Assembly (NCBI RefSeq): GCF_003721225.1 | Contig: NZ_RIZI01000194.1 | Coordinates: 5,181-69,180 of the forward strand | DNA from: Acidithiobacillus sulfuriphilus | GTDB taxonomy: Bacteria; Pseudomonadota; Gammaproteobacteria; Acidithiobacillales; Acidithiobacillaceae | Length of the DNA: 64,000 bases | Direction: 5' to 3' | Shown here: piece after piece, positions 53,911-63,454 of the stretch | Layout: each line of letters opens with the position of its first letter | Position numbering within the stretch: position 1 is the first letter of the stretch | Notes under the pieces: model-generated | Told to the model about the DNA's origin: nothing | Database searches by the model: none | Seen by the model: the letters and a program-made list of their open reading frames with translations, nothing else | Made by a program: the position numbers and the translations under genes

Positions 53911-54929
53911 TGCCGTCCATCATTCCCGTCGCCACCGGCATCCTCCAGGCCCCCCAGGGCCGGGTGCTGGCGGATCTGCGTCCGGAAGGCAAGCCCTGGC
54001 CGGGCTACTGGGAATTTCCGGGCGGCAAGATCGAAGCCGGTGAAAGCCCCGCGGCGGCCCTGGTACGGGAGTTGCGCGAGGAACTGGGCATCGAGGTGCG
54101 CGCCGCCAGCCCCTGGCGGGTAATGGACTTCGCCTACAGCCAACGCACGGTGCGCCTGCACCTCTTCCGGGTGACCAACTGGGAGGGCGAGGCCCATGGC
54201 CGGGAGGGGCAGGAAATCCGCTGGCTAGACCCGGAAGACCTGGCCAGACTGCCCTTTTTACCTGCCAACCGCCCCATCATCGCCGGTTTATTGGCGGAAA
54301 AACTCCCGCAGCCGCCCCTCTGCCTCATTGCGGACCCCCAGCGGCTCCCCAGCGGTCAATTGCTCCCGGCGCTAACAGCGGCCATGGCTGGCGGTCTGAG
54401 ATGGATCGTCCTGCGCCTCAAGGAACAGCCCGACCGGACCCTGCGCACCCAATTTCTGCGCCTGGGCGAAGTCGCCGCGGAACGCGGCGTGCAGGTCTTT
54501 CTCAACAGCCCGGAAGCCTTGCCCGAGCTCCGCAGCCATGGCCTGCATCTGACCCAAAGGGCCCTGGAGGAATGGGGCGAAGAGGGGGGCATACCCCGTC
54601 CCTTTGGCGTTTCCTGCCACGATGCCGATTGCCTGGACAAAGCGGCCCGGCTAGGGGCAGGCTATGCTTTCCTGTCCCCCCTCTTTGCCACCGCCACCCA
54701 TCCCGATGCCAGGCCTTTGGGAATGGATGCGTTTGCTGCGTTGGCGCAATCCAGCAGCCTCCCGCTCCTGGCCCTGGGGGGGATCACTCCGGAACGGGTG
54801 GCCGCGGCGCGGCGGGCCGGGGCGGCGGGCGTGGCGGTGCTGTCGGGCATCCTGGAGAGCCGGGACCCCGCCGCCAGCGCGCATGCCTATGGCGCGGCAT
54901 GGATGACCAGTTCCGGCCCATTAGGATAG
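53910..54929 (+). CDS. Nudix hydrolase fused to thiamine-phosphate-synthase-like domain
   Basis: A 339-residue two-domain protein. Residues 1-130 are MutT-like with the Nudix box GGKIEAGESPAAALVRELREELGI and a WEFPGG lead-in, probably cleansing 8-oxo-dGTP. Residues about 140-335 are ThiE/TenI-like (LPQPPLCLIADPQRLP, RWIVLRLKEQPD, GLHLTQR, FGVSCHDADCLDKAARLGAGYAFLSPLF, LLALGGITPERV). This fusion is common in gammaproteobacteria. The ThiE part is thought to have a role other than thiamine synthesis. The ATG overlaps the argJ stop. Confidence 0.93.
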   Translation: MPSIIPVATGILQAPQGRVLADLRPEGKPWPGYWEFPGGKIEAGESPAAALVRELREELGIEVRAASPWRVMDFAYSQRTVRLHLFRVTNWEGEAHGREGQEIRWLDPEDLARLPFLPANRPIIAGLLAEKLPQPPLCLIADPQRLPSGQLLPALTAAMAGGLRWIVLRLKEQPDRTLRTQFLRLGEVAAERGVQVFLNSPEALPELRSHGLHLTQRALEEWGEEGGIPRPFGVSCHDADCLDKAARLGAGYAFLSPLFATATHPDARPLGMDAFAALAQSSSLPLLALGGITPERVAAARRAGAAGVAVLSGILESRDPAASAHAYGAAWMTSSGPLG

Positions 54930-54957
54930 AATGGAGCAAATCCTGCCAGGAATGTCC

Positions 54958-55920
54958 ATGCCGCAAATTTCCGTCGTGATCCCCCTCTACAACGAGATCG
55001 GCAATGTCGGTCCCCTCTGTGCGGCCCTCGCCGCTGCCCTGGGCAGTGCCGATGTCGAGATCATCATTGTCGATGACGGCAGCCGTGACGGCAGCTCGGC
55101 CGCCCTGGACCGGGAGGCGGAACAGCGCGGGGAACAGTTCAAGATCATCCATCTGCAGCGCAATTTTGGGCAAACTGCAGCCATGCAGGCCGGTATCGAT
55201 GCCAGCCGGGGCGAGGTCATCGTGACCCTGGACGGAGATCTGCAGAACGATCCCCAGGACATCCTCCCCCTGGCCCAGCGCCTCCTGGCCGAAGACCTGG
55301 ACGTGGTGGCGGGCTGGCGCAAAAACCGTCAGGACGGACTCTTGCTGCGCAAGATCCCGTCGCGCGTCGCCAACCGCCTCATCCGCCGCATCACCGGCGT
55401 CTGGCTGCACGACTACGGCTGCACCCTCAAGGCCTATCGCGCCTCGGTCCTCAAGGGCGTGCGCCTCTATGGCGAGATGCACCGTTTCATCCCCGCCTGG
55501 CTGGCCACCCTGACCTATACCGACCGCATCGTCGAAATGCCCGTGCGCCACCACCCGCGCCGGGCGGGGCAAAGCAAATACGGCATCACCCGCACCTTCC
55601 GGGTACTGGTGGATCTCATCTTCGTCAAATTCTTCCTGGGCTACAGCCAGCGGCCCATGCATTTCTTCGGCACCATCGGACTGGGCTTCCTCAGCCTGGG
55701 ATCGCTGATGCTGCTCTACCTCTTCATCATCAAGTTTGCCCTGGGTGTGGAGATTGCCGACCGGCCCATGCTCATTGCCGGCGTGCTGTTCTTCCTGGCA
55801 GGCCTGCAGTTCCTCAACACCGGCGTCCTGGGCGAGATGCTGGCGCGGATTTATCATGAATCCCAGGATAAAAAGACCTATGTCGTGCGCGGCACCGTCC
55901 ATCTCGAACCCCCGGCGTGA
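54958..55920 (+). CDS. Family 2 glycosyltransferase, polyprenyl-phosphate type
   Basis: A 320-residue membrane-bound GT2 enzyme. The ATG at 54958 follows CAGGA. The GT-A domain has ISVVIPLYNEIGNVGPL, IIIVDDGSRDGSSAAL and VTLDGDLQNDPQDIL (DxD metal site). Two C-terminal helices (HFFGTIGLGFLSLGSLMLLY and AGVLFFLAGLQFLNTGVLGEM) anchor it. It resembles DPM1/ArnC-like enzymes that load a sugar on undecaprenyl phosphate. It opens the LPS/glycan operon. Confidence 0.9.
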   Translation: MPQISVVIPLYNEIGNVGPLCAALAAALGSADVEIIIVDDGSRDGSSAALDREAEQRGEQFKIIHLQRNFGQTAAMQAGIDASRGEVIVTLDGDLQNDPQDILPLAQRLLAEDLDVVAGWRKNRQDGLLLRKIPSRVANRLIRRITGVWLHDYGCTLKAYRASVLKGVRLYGEMHRFIPAWLATLTYTDRIVEMPVRHHPRRAGQSKYGITRTFRVLVDLIFVKFFLGYSQRPMHFFGTIGLGFLSLGSLMLLYLFIIKFALGVEIADRPMLIAGVLFFLAGLQFLNTGVLGEMLARIYHESQDKKTYVVRGTVHLEPPA

Positions 55921-56633
55921 ATCCTATCCCCATCCTGATGTACCATAATATCGCGGCGGCGCCGAAGGGCGTGGGGCTGCGCGGGCTCTATGTATCTCCG
56001 CTGCGCTTTGCGCGGCAGATGGCCTTGCTGCGCCTGCTGGGCTATCGCGGGCTGTCCATGTCTCATGCCATGCCCTACTTGCGTGGGGAACAGGAAGGCA
56101 AGATAGCCGTCATCACCCTGGATGACGGCTACCGGGACAATCTGGAAAATGCCTTACCTGTCCTGCAACGGTATGGTTTTACCGCCACTTGCTATGTCGT
56201 GAGCGGAGCCGTGGGCGCTCATAACCATTGGGATGCGGAGCAACTGGGCCTGCGCAAGGCCCTCATGGATGCCGGCGAACTGCGGGAATGGCTGACCGGG
56301 GGCATGGAGATCGGCGCCCACAGCCGGTATCACCCGCGCTTGCCGGAAGTGGATGCGCGAACCCTGGAGGACGAAGTGGCCGGCTCCCGGCAGGAACTGG
56401 AAGACCTCCTGGGGATTGCCGTCACGCAATTCTGCTATCCCTACGGGGCGGCCGGGGGGCGGGAGCGGGACGCGGTGCAGCGGGCCGGATTCCAGGGTGC
56501 CGTCACGGTGCGCCGGGGCCGCGCCCGGCCGGGCATGGATCTCTTCGATCTGCCTCGGGTCCTGGTAGGTGGCCATCACGCCCCCCATGTCTTCCCCTTG
56601 CAGATCCTGACTCCCCACGAGGACCGGCATTGA
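55917..56633 (+). CDS. Polysaccharide deacetylase (NodB-like)
   Basis: A 238-residue carbohydrate esterase 4 protein. It has ITLDDGYRDNLENALPVL (Asp pair), EIGAHSRYHPRLPEV (zinc histidines) and FCYPYGAAGGRERDAVQRAGF. No signal peptide is visible, so it may act on a cytoplasmic or lipid-linked glycan. The GTG overlaps the preceding stop (GTGA). Confidence 0.9.
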   Translation: MNPIPILMYHNIAAAPKGVGLRGLYVSPLRFARQMALLRLLGYRGLSMSHAMPYLRGEQEGKIAVITLDDGYRDNLENALPVLQRYGFTATCYVVSGAVGAHNHWDAEQLGLRKALMDAGELREWLTGGMEIGAHSRYHPRLPEVDARTLEDEVAGSRQELEDLLGIAVTQFCYPYGAAGGRERDAVQRAGFQGAVTVRRGRARPGMDLFDLPRVLVGGHHAPHVFPLQILTPHEDRH

Positions 56634-57697
56634 TGCGCCTCCTCTGGGTGGGTACCAACCCCGGCGGCGGCGGTACGGAAACGCACATGATCACCTTGAG
56701 CCAAGCCCTGGTTGGTATCGGCGCCGAGGTCCATGCCGTCGCTCATCCCCAAGGCCGGATTGCCGCGGCCCTGCTCGGCACCGGTGTCGTGCTGCATCCG
56801 GGGCAATTTCGCAATAGTGCCGATCCCGGTGGCGTCCGTGCCGTGCAGTCCGCCCTGCGCCACACCCGCCCGGACTGGGTGGTGGGCAGTTTCAGCAAGG
56901 AATATTGGCCGCTGGCCCTCCTCAGCCGTGCCCAGGGCGTGCCCCTGGCGCTGTTTCGCCACATGGACCTGCGCCTTCGGCCCAGCACCCGTTGGCTCCT
57001 CTCCCGCTGGCCTTTACGCCTCTTCGCCATCTCCGCCTACCTGCGCGGGCGCCTCATCGCCCAAGGCCTGCCCGAGGGCCGGGTCGAGGTCCTGCCCAAC
57101 CCCTTGCACCTTGCCGACTTTCAGCGCGACACCGGAGCACGGGCGGAGCGGCGCCAAGCCCTGGGGCTGCGGAAGGGAGACTTTCTCGTCGCTTTCGTGG
57201 GAGCCTGGCATCGCGGCAAGGGCGTTTTCCTTCTTGCCGACGCCATCGACGCAGCCCACGCCCAGGATGCGCGGGTACAAGGACTATGGATCGGTGGCGG
57301 CGCCCATGAAACGGAATTGCGCGCACGTCTGGCGGATCGCCCCTGGCAGCACGTCATGGGCTGGCAGGAAAGGGTCACCCCCTGGTACAGCGTCATGGAC
57401 GCCCTGGCCCTGCCCTCCATCGAGCCCGACACCTTCGGCCGTGTCTGCCTGGAGGCCCAGGCCTGCGCCACCCCCGTGCTCGGCGCCGCAATGGGCGGAA
57501 TTCCGGAGAGTTTCGCGGATGGCGTAACGGGCCTGCTGCTGCCCCCCGGCAACAGCGATGCCTGGCGCGATGCCCTCCTGCGTCTTGTCGGTGACCCTAC
57601 GCTGCGCCAGCAACTCGCCGCCGCCGGGCCGGCCCACGCCGAGCGCTTCGACGCCGACGCCATCGCCCGCGACTTTCTCGCAGCCCTGGGACGATGA
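56633..57697 (+). CDS. Family 4 glycosyltransferase (GT-B)
   Basis: A 354-residue enzyme with the GT4 layout. The N-terminal GTNPGGGGTETHMITLSQAL is the acceptor loop. The C-terminal domain has VAFVGAWHRGKGVFLLADAI and PSIEPDTFGRVCLEAQACATPVLGAAMGGIPESFADGVTGLL (donor-site EX7E-like). The ATG overlaps the deacetylase stop. Sugar specificity unknown. Confidence 0.92.
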   Translation: MRLLWVGTNPGGGGTETHMITLSQALVGIGAEVHAVAHPQGRIAAALLGTGVVLHPGQFRNSADPGGVRAVQSALRHTRPDWVVGSFSKEYWPLALLSRAQGVPLALFRHMDLRLRPSTRWLLSRWPLRLFAISAYLRGRLIAQGLPEGRVEVLPNPLHLADFQRDTGARAERRQALGLRKGDFLVAFVGAWHRGKGVFLLADAIDAAHAQDARVQGLWIGGGAHETELRARLADRPWQHVMGWQERVTPWYSVMDALALPSIEPDTFGRVCLEAQACATPVLGAAMGGIPESFADGVTGLLLPPGNSDAWRDALLRLVGDPTLRQQLAAAGPAHAERFDADAIARDFLAALGR

Positions 57698-57759
57698 CAT
57701 GGCTGGCCTGGGGCCTTATGATGGGCAAAATCGATTCTGCAAGGCGAGGAGTAAAGGTC

Positions 57760-58344
57760 ATGCAAGCAGCCATGTTACGGCCTTTGTCCATCAAGGAGTA
57801 TCTGGATGGCGAGGAACACGCCGGGATCCGCCATGAGTATGTGGCCGGGCAGACTTATGCCATGGCCGGCGCAAAATTGCGTCACAACCTGATCGTGCAA
57901 AATCTCTCTTCTTCCCTCTGGCAGAAGACCCGTGGCGGTGACTGCCAGGTCTTGAGCAGCGATATGAAAGTGCGGGTAGCAACGGCGGATGTCTTTTATT
58001 ACCCCGATATCGTACTGCGTTGCGGCGACACCTTGCCTGGAGACAGCCTCTATCTGGAAGATCCTTGCCTCATCATCGAGGTACTGTCGGCGAGCACCGC
58101 CAACATCGACCGCCGCGAGAAGCTCCATGCCTACCAGGCCCTCCCCAGTCTGCGTGAATATGTTCTCGTTGATTCCGACAGCCGCAGTATCGAGCTCTAT
58201 CGTCGCCGCCCGGAGGGCTGGTGGTATGAACTCCTCAGCGAAGGGGAAGGCGACAGCTTGCGCTTCCACTGCGTGGATTTGACCCTCTCCCTGGCGGAGG
58301 TCTATGCCGGCGTGGACCTGCCCCAAGGGGAGGCGACGGCCTGA
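57760..58344 (+). CDS. Uma2-family (DUF820) putative endonuclease
   Basis: A 194-residue protein with the restriction-endonuclease-like Uma2 fold. It has IKEYLDGEEHAGIRHEYVAGQTYAMAGA near the start, DVFYYPDIVLRCG with the metal-binding Asp, and PCLIIEVLSASTANIDRREKLHAY with Glu and Lys positions. The ATG at 57760 follows GGAG. The family is abundant in cyanobacteria and mobile DNA; its role is unknown. It interrupts an operon of glycosyltransferases, suggesting later insertion. Confidence 0.9.
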   Translation: MQAAMLRPLSIKEYLDGEEHAGIRHEYVAGQTYAMAGAKLRHNLIVQNLSSSLWQKTRGGDCQVLSSDMKVRVATADVFYYPDIVLRCGDTLPGDSLYLEDPCLIIEVLSASTANIDRREKLHAYQALPSLREYVLVDSDSRSIELYRRRPEGWWYELLSEGEGDSLRFHCVDLTLSLAEVYAGVDLPQGEATA

Positions 58345-58353
58345 TTCTTTACC

Positions 58354-59457
58354 ATGCCCAGGCCTCTACCACTCCATCCCCGCCGCATCCTCCTCATAAA
58401 ATCCCATAGCGCCGGCATTGGCGATATCCTGCGCAGTTCGGCGGCCTGGGCGGTGCTCAAAAAACGTTGGCCCGAGGCGGAACTGCACCTGCTCTTTCCC
58501 ACCCGCTGGCCGGGCTACCCCAGCGAGGAGCTCATCCGCGACCATCACCTCCTCAGCAGCGCCCATTTCCTGCCCATGGCCGAAGGCCGCTTCCTCGGCA
58601 TGCGCGGCGTGGGGCCCGCAAGCTGGCGGCGTTTTTTGCCCCAAGTAGGGGAAATCGCGGCGCGAATCCAGCCCGATCTCATCATCGATCATGAACCCTA
58701 TGGCCTGGAAACGACCCTCGTGGCCCGCTGGGCCAAACGTTACAGCGGCGCACCCACCGTGGGCGTGGCGGAGGTGCCCGGACGCGGCCTGCTCTACGAC
58801 CACGCCGCCCCGGGCCTGCGCCGCTACGCCGCTCGCCAGGGCCTGGACTGGCCCATGGATTACACGGAACGGGACTTTGCCGCCCTGGCTGCTTTGGGCC
58901 TCCCTCGCAATGGCCAAGCCATCCTGCTCCAGGAGACCGCCGGGGGCCGCACCCTCCGTCAGGAGATCGCACGCCAATGGCCCGGCGAGCGGCCGGTGGT
59001 CGGTCTCAATATCGGTTGTGGGACGGCGGATGCGGCGGCCAAAAGGCCGGATCTCGAAACCCTTGTCCAGTGGTTGGGACGGCTGGCCCAAAGCCATCCC
59101 CATCGCCTTCTGCTCACTGGAGCCCCCTTCGAAGCACCCGTCAACACCGCCTTCGTGCACAGCTATCGTCGCCTCTGGGGCAATGGCACCGACATCCTCG
59201 ATCTGGCGGGAAAGACCACCCCCTCCACCCTGACGGGGGCCATCGCCGGGTGCAGACTCTTCATCTCCAGCGACTCCGGCCCCTATCACATGGCCGTAGC
59301 CATGGGCGTGCCCACCCTGGCCCTGTTCAACTTTCCCAATTCCGTCCATTATCATCATCATGCCTGGACGCGGGTCCTGGTGGCCGGCAGTCCCGAAGCG
59401 GCCTATGATGCCGCCGTTTCGTTCCTGAACGTCCCTTCCTCCGGAGCTGCCTCGTGA
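58354..59457 (+). CDS. Family 9 glycosyltransferase (heptosyltransferase-like)
   Basis: A 367-residue GT9 protein. It has ILLIKSHSAGIGDILRSSAAWAVLKKRWP at the N-terminus and SSDSGPYHMAVAMGVPTLALFNFP in the nucleotide-sugar domain, as in ADP-heptose:LPS heptosyltransferases. It likely adds a core sugar on the cytoplasmic face. Its end overlaps the ligase gene by 4 bases. Confidence 0.9.
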   Translation: MPRPLPLHPRRILLIKSHSAGIGDILRSSAAWAVLKKRWPEAELHLLFPTRWPGYPSEELIRDHHLLSSAHFLPMAEGRFLGMRGVGPASWRRFLPQVGEIAARIQPDLIIDHEPYGLETTLVARWAKRYSGAPTVGVAEVPGRGLLYDHAAPGLRRYAARQGLDWPMDYTERDFAALAALGLPRNGQAILLQETAGGRTLRQEIARQWPGERPVVGLNIGCGTADAAAKRPDLETLVQWLGRLAQSHPHRLLLTGAPFEAPVNTAFVHSYRRLWGNGTDILDLAGKTTPSTLTGAIAGCRLFISSDSGPYHMAVAMGVPTLALFNFPNSVHYHHHAWTRVLVAGSPEAAYDAAVSFLNVPSSGAAS

Positions 59458-60647
59458 CCTTTCGCCTCCCCGATAGCGCGGTTTTCACCGTGTACGCGCT
59501 ACCGCTCTTTTTTTTCCCCCTGAGTACCGCCGGAGCGGGTATCTCCGCGGGCCTGTTCCTGCTCATCTATGCCGCCAGCGGTTATTGGCGGCGCTGGCGG
59601 GAAATCCCCCAACGCCCCTGGGCCCTGCCTTTGGCCCTGCTCATCGCCTTGACCCTCCTCGGTCTCCTCTGGACCCGGGACATGCACTTCGGCTTCAAGG
59701 TCGCGGCGGCCACGAGTTACGGGATCTACGCCTTCATGGGCGCCACCCTGCCCTGGCGGGAACGGTGGCTGCGCCGGCTCATCCGGCTATTTCTCTATGG
59801 GCTTTTGATCAATGCGGTGCTGGCTTGCCTGATCACCTGGCGGATCCTGCACTGGCATTATGATCCCACCTTGCCCTATGTGGGGCTTGCGGGCCATATC
59901 TGGCTTTCCATGGCCCTCACCCATGCCCTGCTCTGGATCCTCTGGGACCTGCGCACGGGCTGGAATTTCGGACTCTGGCCCAATCTCGCCCTCGGCACGC
60001 TTTTTTTTGCGGAGCTTGCCCTCTCGCCCGGCCGCTCCGGCCAGTTGCTTTTTGTCCTGCTCATGCCGGCGGCGGTCTGGTTGCTCTTTCAGGGGCGTTG
60101 GCGCTATTGGGCCTTGGGGGCCATTGCCGCCACCGTCGTTGCCCTCTCCTTTTCCCCCATCGTGCAGTCGCGGGTGGCCTTGGGCATGGAGAATCTGCAG
60201 CAGTTCATCCACAATCCAGACAGCACGGACACGAGCTGGGGCATTCGCCTGGCCACCATGTGGGCAGGGGTGAAAATGGCGGAAGAACATCCCCTCCTGG
60301 GGGTGGGAACGGGGGACTTTGCGCCGGCCATGGCCGATCTCCAAGCCCGTCATGAAGTCACGGCGACCCCGGGGACGCGCAATGACTCCGCCGCCAATAG
60401 CTATTTGAGCGAGGCGGCGGTCCTGGGCCTGCCGGGACTGGTCCTGCTCCTCTGGTTCCTCGTGACCCTGAGCCGCGAAAGCTGGTGGGCGCGGATGACT
60501 TCCCAGGGCTGGTTCGTCCTCAGTTATCTCGGGATTTTCTGGATCGGCGGCCTCTACAACACCTTGACCTGGGGCTATGGGGACGCCTTTACCATTGCCC
60601 TCCTGGCGGGGCTGCCCCTGATGCGCCATGCCGACATCGCCCCCTGA
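59454..60647 (+). CDS. O-antigen ligase family membrane protein
   Basis: A 397-residue polytopic protein with about ten helices and a large periplasmic loop. In that loop NPDSTDTSWGIRLATMWAGVKMAEEHPLLGVGTGDF matches the Wzy_C/O-antigen ligase pattern (HPLxGxGxG). It is most likely the WaaL-type ligase joining glycan to the lipid A core, or a related polymerase. GTG start with GTGA overlap. Confidence 0.88.
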   Translation: MTFRLPDSAVFTVYALPLFFFPLSTAGAGISAGLFLLIYAASGYWRRWREIPQRPWALPLALLIALTLLGLLWTRDMHFGFKVAAATSYGIYAFMGATLPWRERWLRRLIRLFLYGLLINAVLACLITWRILHWHYDPTLPYVGLAGHIWLSMALTHALLWILWDLRTGWNFGLWPNLALGTLFFAELALSPGRSGQLLFVLLMPAAVWLLFQGRWRYWALGAIAATVVALSFSPIVQSRVALGMENLQQFIHNPDSTDTSWGIRLATMWAGVKMAEEHPLLGVGTGDFAPAMADLQARHEVTATPGTRNDSAANSYLSEAAVLGLPGLVLLLWFLVTLSRESWWARMTSQGWFVLSYLGIFWIGGLYNTLTWGYGDAFTIALLAGLPLMRHADIAP

Positions 60648-61623
60648 GTCCATGACGGCCGTCCCTGCCTTCTCCGTGGTCATCGCCAATTACAATGGCG
60701 GTACCGCTCTGGACGAAGCCCTCACTTCCTGCGTGACCCAGGGGGTGGACGAGGGGCACTGCATCATCGTGGACAATGGCAGTCGCGACGCATCTCTGGA
60801 GCGCGTGGCGCAGACCCACCCCCGGACGGAGATCATCCGCAACGGCTGCAATGGAGGCTTTGCCCGGGCGGTGAACCAGGGCCTGCGCCGCGCCGCCGGG
60901 GATTACGTCCTGATCCTCAACAACGACGCCCGCCTGCTACCGGAAACCTTGCCCGCCTTTGCCGCCTGTTTTGCCGCACATCCCGCCCTGGTCCTGGCCG
61001 GCGCCCGGCTCCTGAGCCCCGACGGAAGTCCGCAAAACTGCGTGGCCGCCTTGCCGCGCTGGTGGCATGAGTTCTTCCCCCACAGCCTCCTCAAAGGCCT
61101 GTGGCCGCAGCGCTTTGCGGGCAAAATGGCCCATGTCACCCAGGCCCAGCCCGTGCCCAGCGTTATCGGTGCGGCCCTGGTGCTCCGTCGCGGCGCGCTG
61201 CCCAAACTGGGATTTCTGGATGAGGATTTCTTCTTTTATCTCGAAGAGACGGAATGGTGTCGGCGCGCCTGGGAAAGAGGGCTGGAGGTGTGGTTTTGCC
61301 CTGCGGCTCCGGTGATTCATCAACTCGGGCAAACGGCCAACCGTTTCCGCGTCGCCGCCCGCATCGAGTTCCAGCGCTCCAAACTGCTCTATCTGCGCAA
61401 AACGGAGGGACCCTTGGCCGCCGGCATCGTTGCCCTCTGGCTGCCCGTGAAAGCGGCGGTGGATACTCTCAGCAATGGCCTCGCCGTGCTCGCCTCCCTG
61501 GGGCTTTCGGCGCGGCTGCGCCGCCGCTTCCGCGGCTACGCCACCATCCTGCTGTGGCATCTGCTCCTGCGCCCCCAGAGTTGGGGCTTGCCCGACAAAT
61601 GCCCGCAGCGAGCAAGGCCATGA
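60628..61623 (+). CDS. Family 2 glycosyltransferase, rhamnosyltransferase-like
   Basis: A 331-residue GT2 enzyme. It has FSVVIANYNGGTALDEAL, CIIVDNGSRDASL, NGGFARAVNQGLRRAAGDYVLILNNDARL (metal-binding NND) and FLDEDFFFYLEETEWCRRAWERGLEVW. It resembles WbbL-type enzymes. An ATG at 60652 is an alternative start; both lie close to the ligase stop. Cytoplasmic, membrane-associated. Confidence 0.9.
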   Translation: MPTSPPESMTAVPAFSVVIANYNGGTALDEALTSCVTQGVDEGHCIIVDNGSRDASLERVAQTHPRTEIIRNGCNGGFARAVNQGLRRAAGDYVLILNNDARLLPETLPAFAACFAAHPALVLAGARLLSPDGSPQNCVAALPRWWHEFFPHSLLKGLWPQRFAGKMAHVTQAQPVPSVIGAALVLRRGALPKLGFLDEDFFFYLEETEWCRRAWERGLEVWFCPAAPVIHQLGQTANRFRVAARIEFQRSKLLYLRKTEGPLAAGIVALWLPVKAAVDTLSNGLAVLASLGLSARLRRRFRGYATILLWHLLLRPQSWGLPDKCPQRARP

Positions 61624-62393
61624 CCGCCCAACTCTCCGTCGTCTACATCACCCTCAACGCCGAACGCCTGCTGGAGCGCAGCATCCGCTGCGTGCGGCCC
61701 TTGGCAGAGGATATTGTGGTTGTGGACAGCGGGAGCACGGACGGGACGCTGGCCATCTGCGCGGCTTTGGGAGTGCGGGTGATCCAGCGTCCGTGGCCGG
61801 GCTTCGGCGCCCAACGGCAGTTTGCGGTATCCCAGGCGGCCCATGACTGGGTCCTGATCGTGGATGCCGACGAACTGGTACCGGAGAGCATCCACGGCGG
61901 CATTCGCCGGGCCATCGCAGCGCCGGGGGACAGGGTGGCCTTCCGGCTGCGGCGCCGGAATTATCTGGCCGGGCGCCCCGTCCGCTTTGGCGATTGGCGC
62001 AAGGATCTGGTGCTGCGGCTGGTGGATCGGCGCCGCGGGCATTACAGCGAGGACCCGGTGCATGAGCGCTGGATCGCCACGGGGCCCGTAGGTGATCTCC
62101 CGGGATGGCTGCTACATTACCCCTTTGCCGACTACCGCTCCATGCTGGCCAAGCTCCAGACCTACGCTGCCTTGAATGCGGAAGGGCTGGTGCAACGCGG
62201 GCGCCGGGTAAAGGCCAGCGACCCCATTAGTCATTCCATCTGGGCCTTTCTGCGTACCTATCTCTTCCGCCTCGGCTTCCTGGACGGCGTCAACGGCGCA
62301 GCCATTGCCTGGACGACCGCTCTGGGGGCGTTCATGAAGTATGCCACTGCCCTGGAACTGCAGGAGCAGGCGGCGAAGGAGAAAGAGCGGTGA
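61620..62393 (+). CDS. Family 2 glycosyltransferase, LPS core WaaE/KdtX-like
   Basis: A 257-residue GT2 enzyme. It has LSVVYITLNAERLLERSIRCV, DIVVVDSGSTDGTLAICAALG, PWPGFGAQRQFAVSQAAHDWVLIVDADE and DPVHERW. The pattern, including GFGxQRxFA, fits beta-1,4-glucosyltransferases of the WaaE/KdtX type acting on the inner core. The ATG overlaps the previous stop. Confidence 0.9.
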   Translation: MTAQLSVVYITLNAERLLERSIRCVRPLAEDIVVVDSGSTDGTLAICAALGVRVIQRPWPGFGAQRQFAVSQAAHDWVLIVDADELVPESIHGGIRRAIAAPGDRVAFRLRRRNYLAGRPVRFGDWRKDLVLRLVDRRRGHYSEDPVHERWIATGPVGDLPGWLLHYPFADYRSMLAKLQTYAALNAEGLVQRGRRVKASDPISHSIWAFLRTYLFRLGFLDGVNGAAIAWTTALGAFMKYATALELQEQAAKEKER

Positions 62394-63454
62394 AGCTCCT
62401 CCTCGTGCGTCTGTCCTCCCTGGGAGATGTGCTGCATACCTTTCCCGCCTTGAGCGATCTGCAACAGCAGCGGCCCGATGTGGCGGTCCACTGGCTGGTA
62501 GAGCCGGCCTTCGCCGAACTGGCGGCGTGGCATCCCGGGGTCCAGCGGGTGATCCCCTTTGGCCTGCGCCGCCTGCGCGGAGATTGGGGACAACTGGGCA
62601 GGGCGATGCTGGCCCTGCGTCGCCAATTGCAGGAGGCAGGATTCGACGCCGTTCTCGATGCCCAAGGGCTCTATAAAAGTGCTGTGCTGGCCCGGCTCGC
62701 CGCCGCCCCGGTGCTGGGCCTCCATCGCCATAGCGCCCGCGAAGGAGGGGCGACCCTGCTCTATCACCGGCGCCATGCCGTACCGTGGGATCAACCCGCC
62801 ATTCAACGCAACCGCCAGCTTTTTGCCCAGGCCCTGGGCTATGGGCTGGACGATTTGCCCATCGACTATGGGCTGACCCCAACGCGGATGCGACTACGGG
62901 ATGCGCCCCTCGACTACCCATGGCGAGACCTTGCAGCAGAGCCTTTTATCCTGGGTTTTCACGGCACGACCTGGGCCAACAAGGAGTGGACCCCGGCCCA
63001 CTGGCTGGAAATGGCGCAGATCCTGGCCGGACACGGCTATCGGCTGCTGCTCCCGGCGGGCAATGCCGCCGAACGCCGGCGTGCCACAGCCCTCGCCGCC
63101 CAGGCCGGCAATGTGCATGCGCTGCCGCCGACGACTCTGGCCGAGCTGGCGGCTTTGATGGTACGCGCCTGCGCCTTCATCGGCGTGGATACGGGCCTTT
63201 CCTATCTGGCCGCCGCCCTGGGGCTGCCCGGCACCACCCTCTATGGCCCCACGGCCAGCGAGCAGGTGGCCGCCATCGGTACTCCCCAGATCAGCGTGCA
63301 AAGCCCACTCGCCTGCTCTCCCTGCCGGCGCTCCCGCTGCCCGCTACCGCCGACGGCCGAGGGCGACATCCCCTGTCAAGGGGCCTTGCAACCCGCCGCC
63401 CTCTGGCCCATTCTTGCCGCTCATCTGGACAGCCGGACAAGACCAGAGCCATGA
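62390..63454 (+). CDS. waaC: LPS heptosyltransferase I
   Basis: A 354-residue GT9 enzyme that adds the first L-glycero-D-manno-heptose to Kdo. It has the N-terminal LLVRLSSLGDVLHTFPALSDL, the central GFHGTTWANKEWTPAHWLEMAQIL (KEWP-like motif) and GVDTGLSYLAAALGLPGTTLYGPT. Overlaps of 4 bases on both sides place it firmly in the operon. Confidence 0.93.
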   Translation: MKLLLVRLSSLGDVLHTFPALSDLQQQRPDVAVHWLVEPAFAELAAWHPGVQRVIPFGLRRLRGDWGQLGRAMLALRRQLQEAGFDAVLDAQGLYKSAVLARLAAAPVLGLHRHSAREGGATLLYHRRHAVPWDQPAIQRNRQLFAQALGYGLDDLPIDYGLTPTRMRLRDAPLDYPWRDLAAEPFILGFHGTTWANKEWTPAHWLEMAQILAGHGYRLLLPAGNAAERRRATALAAQAGNVHALPPTTLAELAALMVRACAFIGVDTGLSYLAAALGLPGTTLYGPTASEQVAAIGTPQISVQSPLACSPCRRSRCPLPPTAEGDIPCQGALQPAALWPILAAHLDSRTRPEP

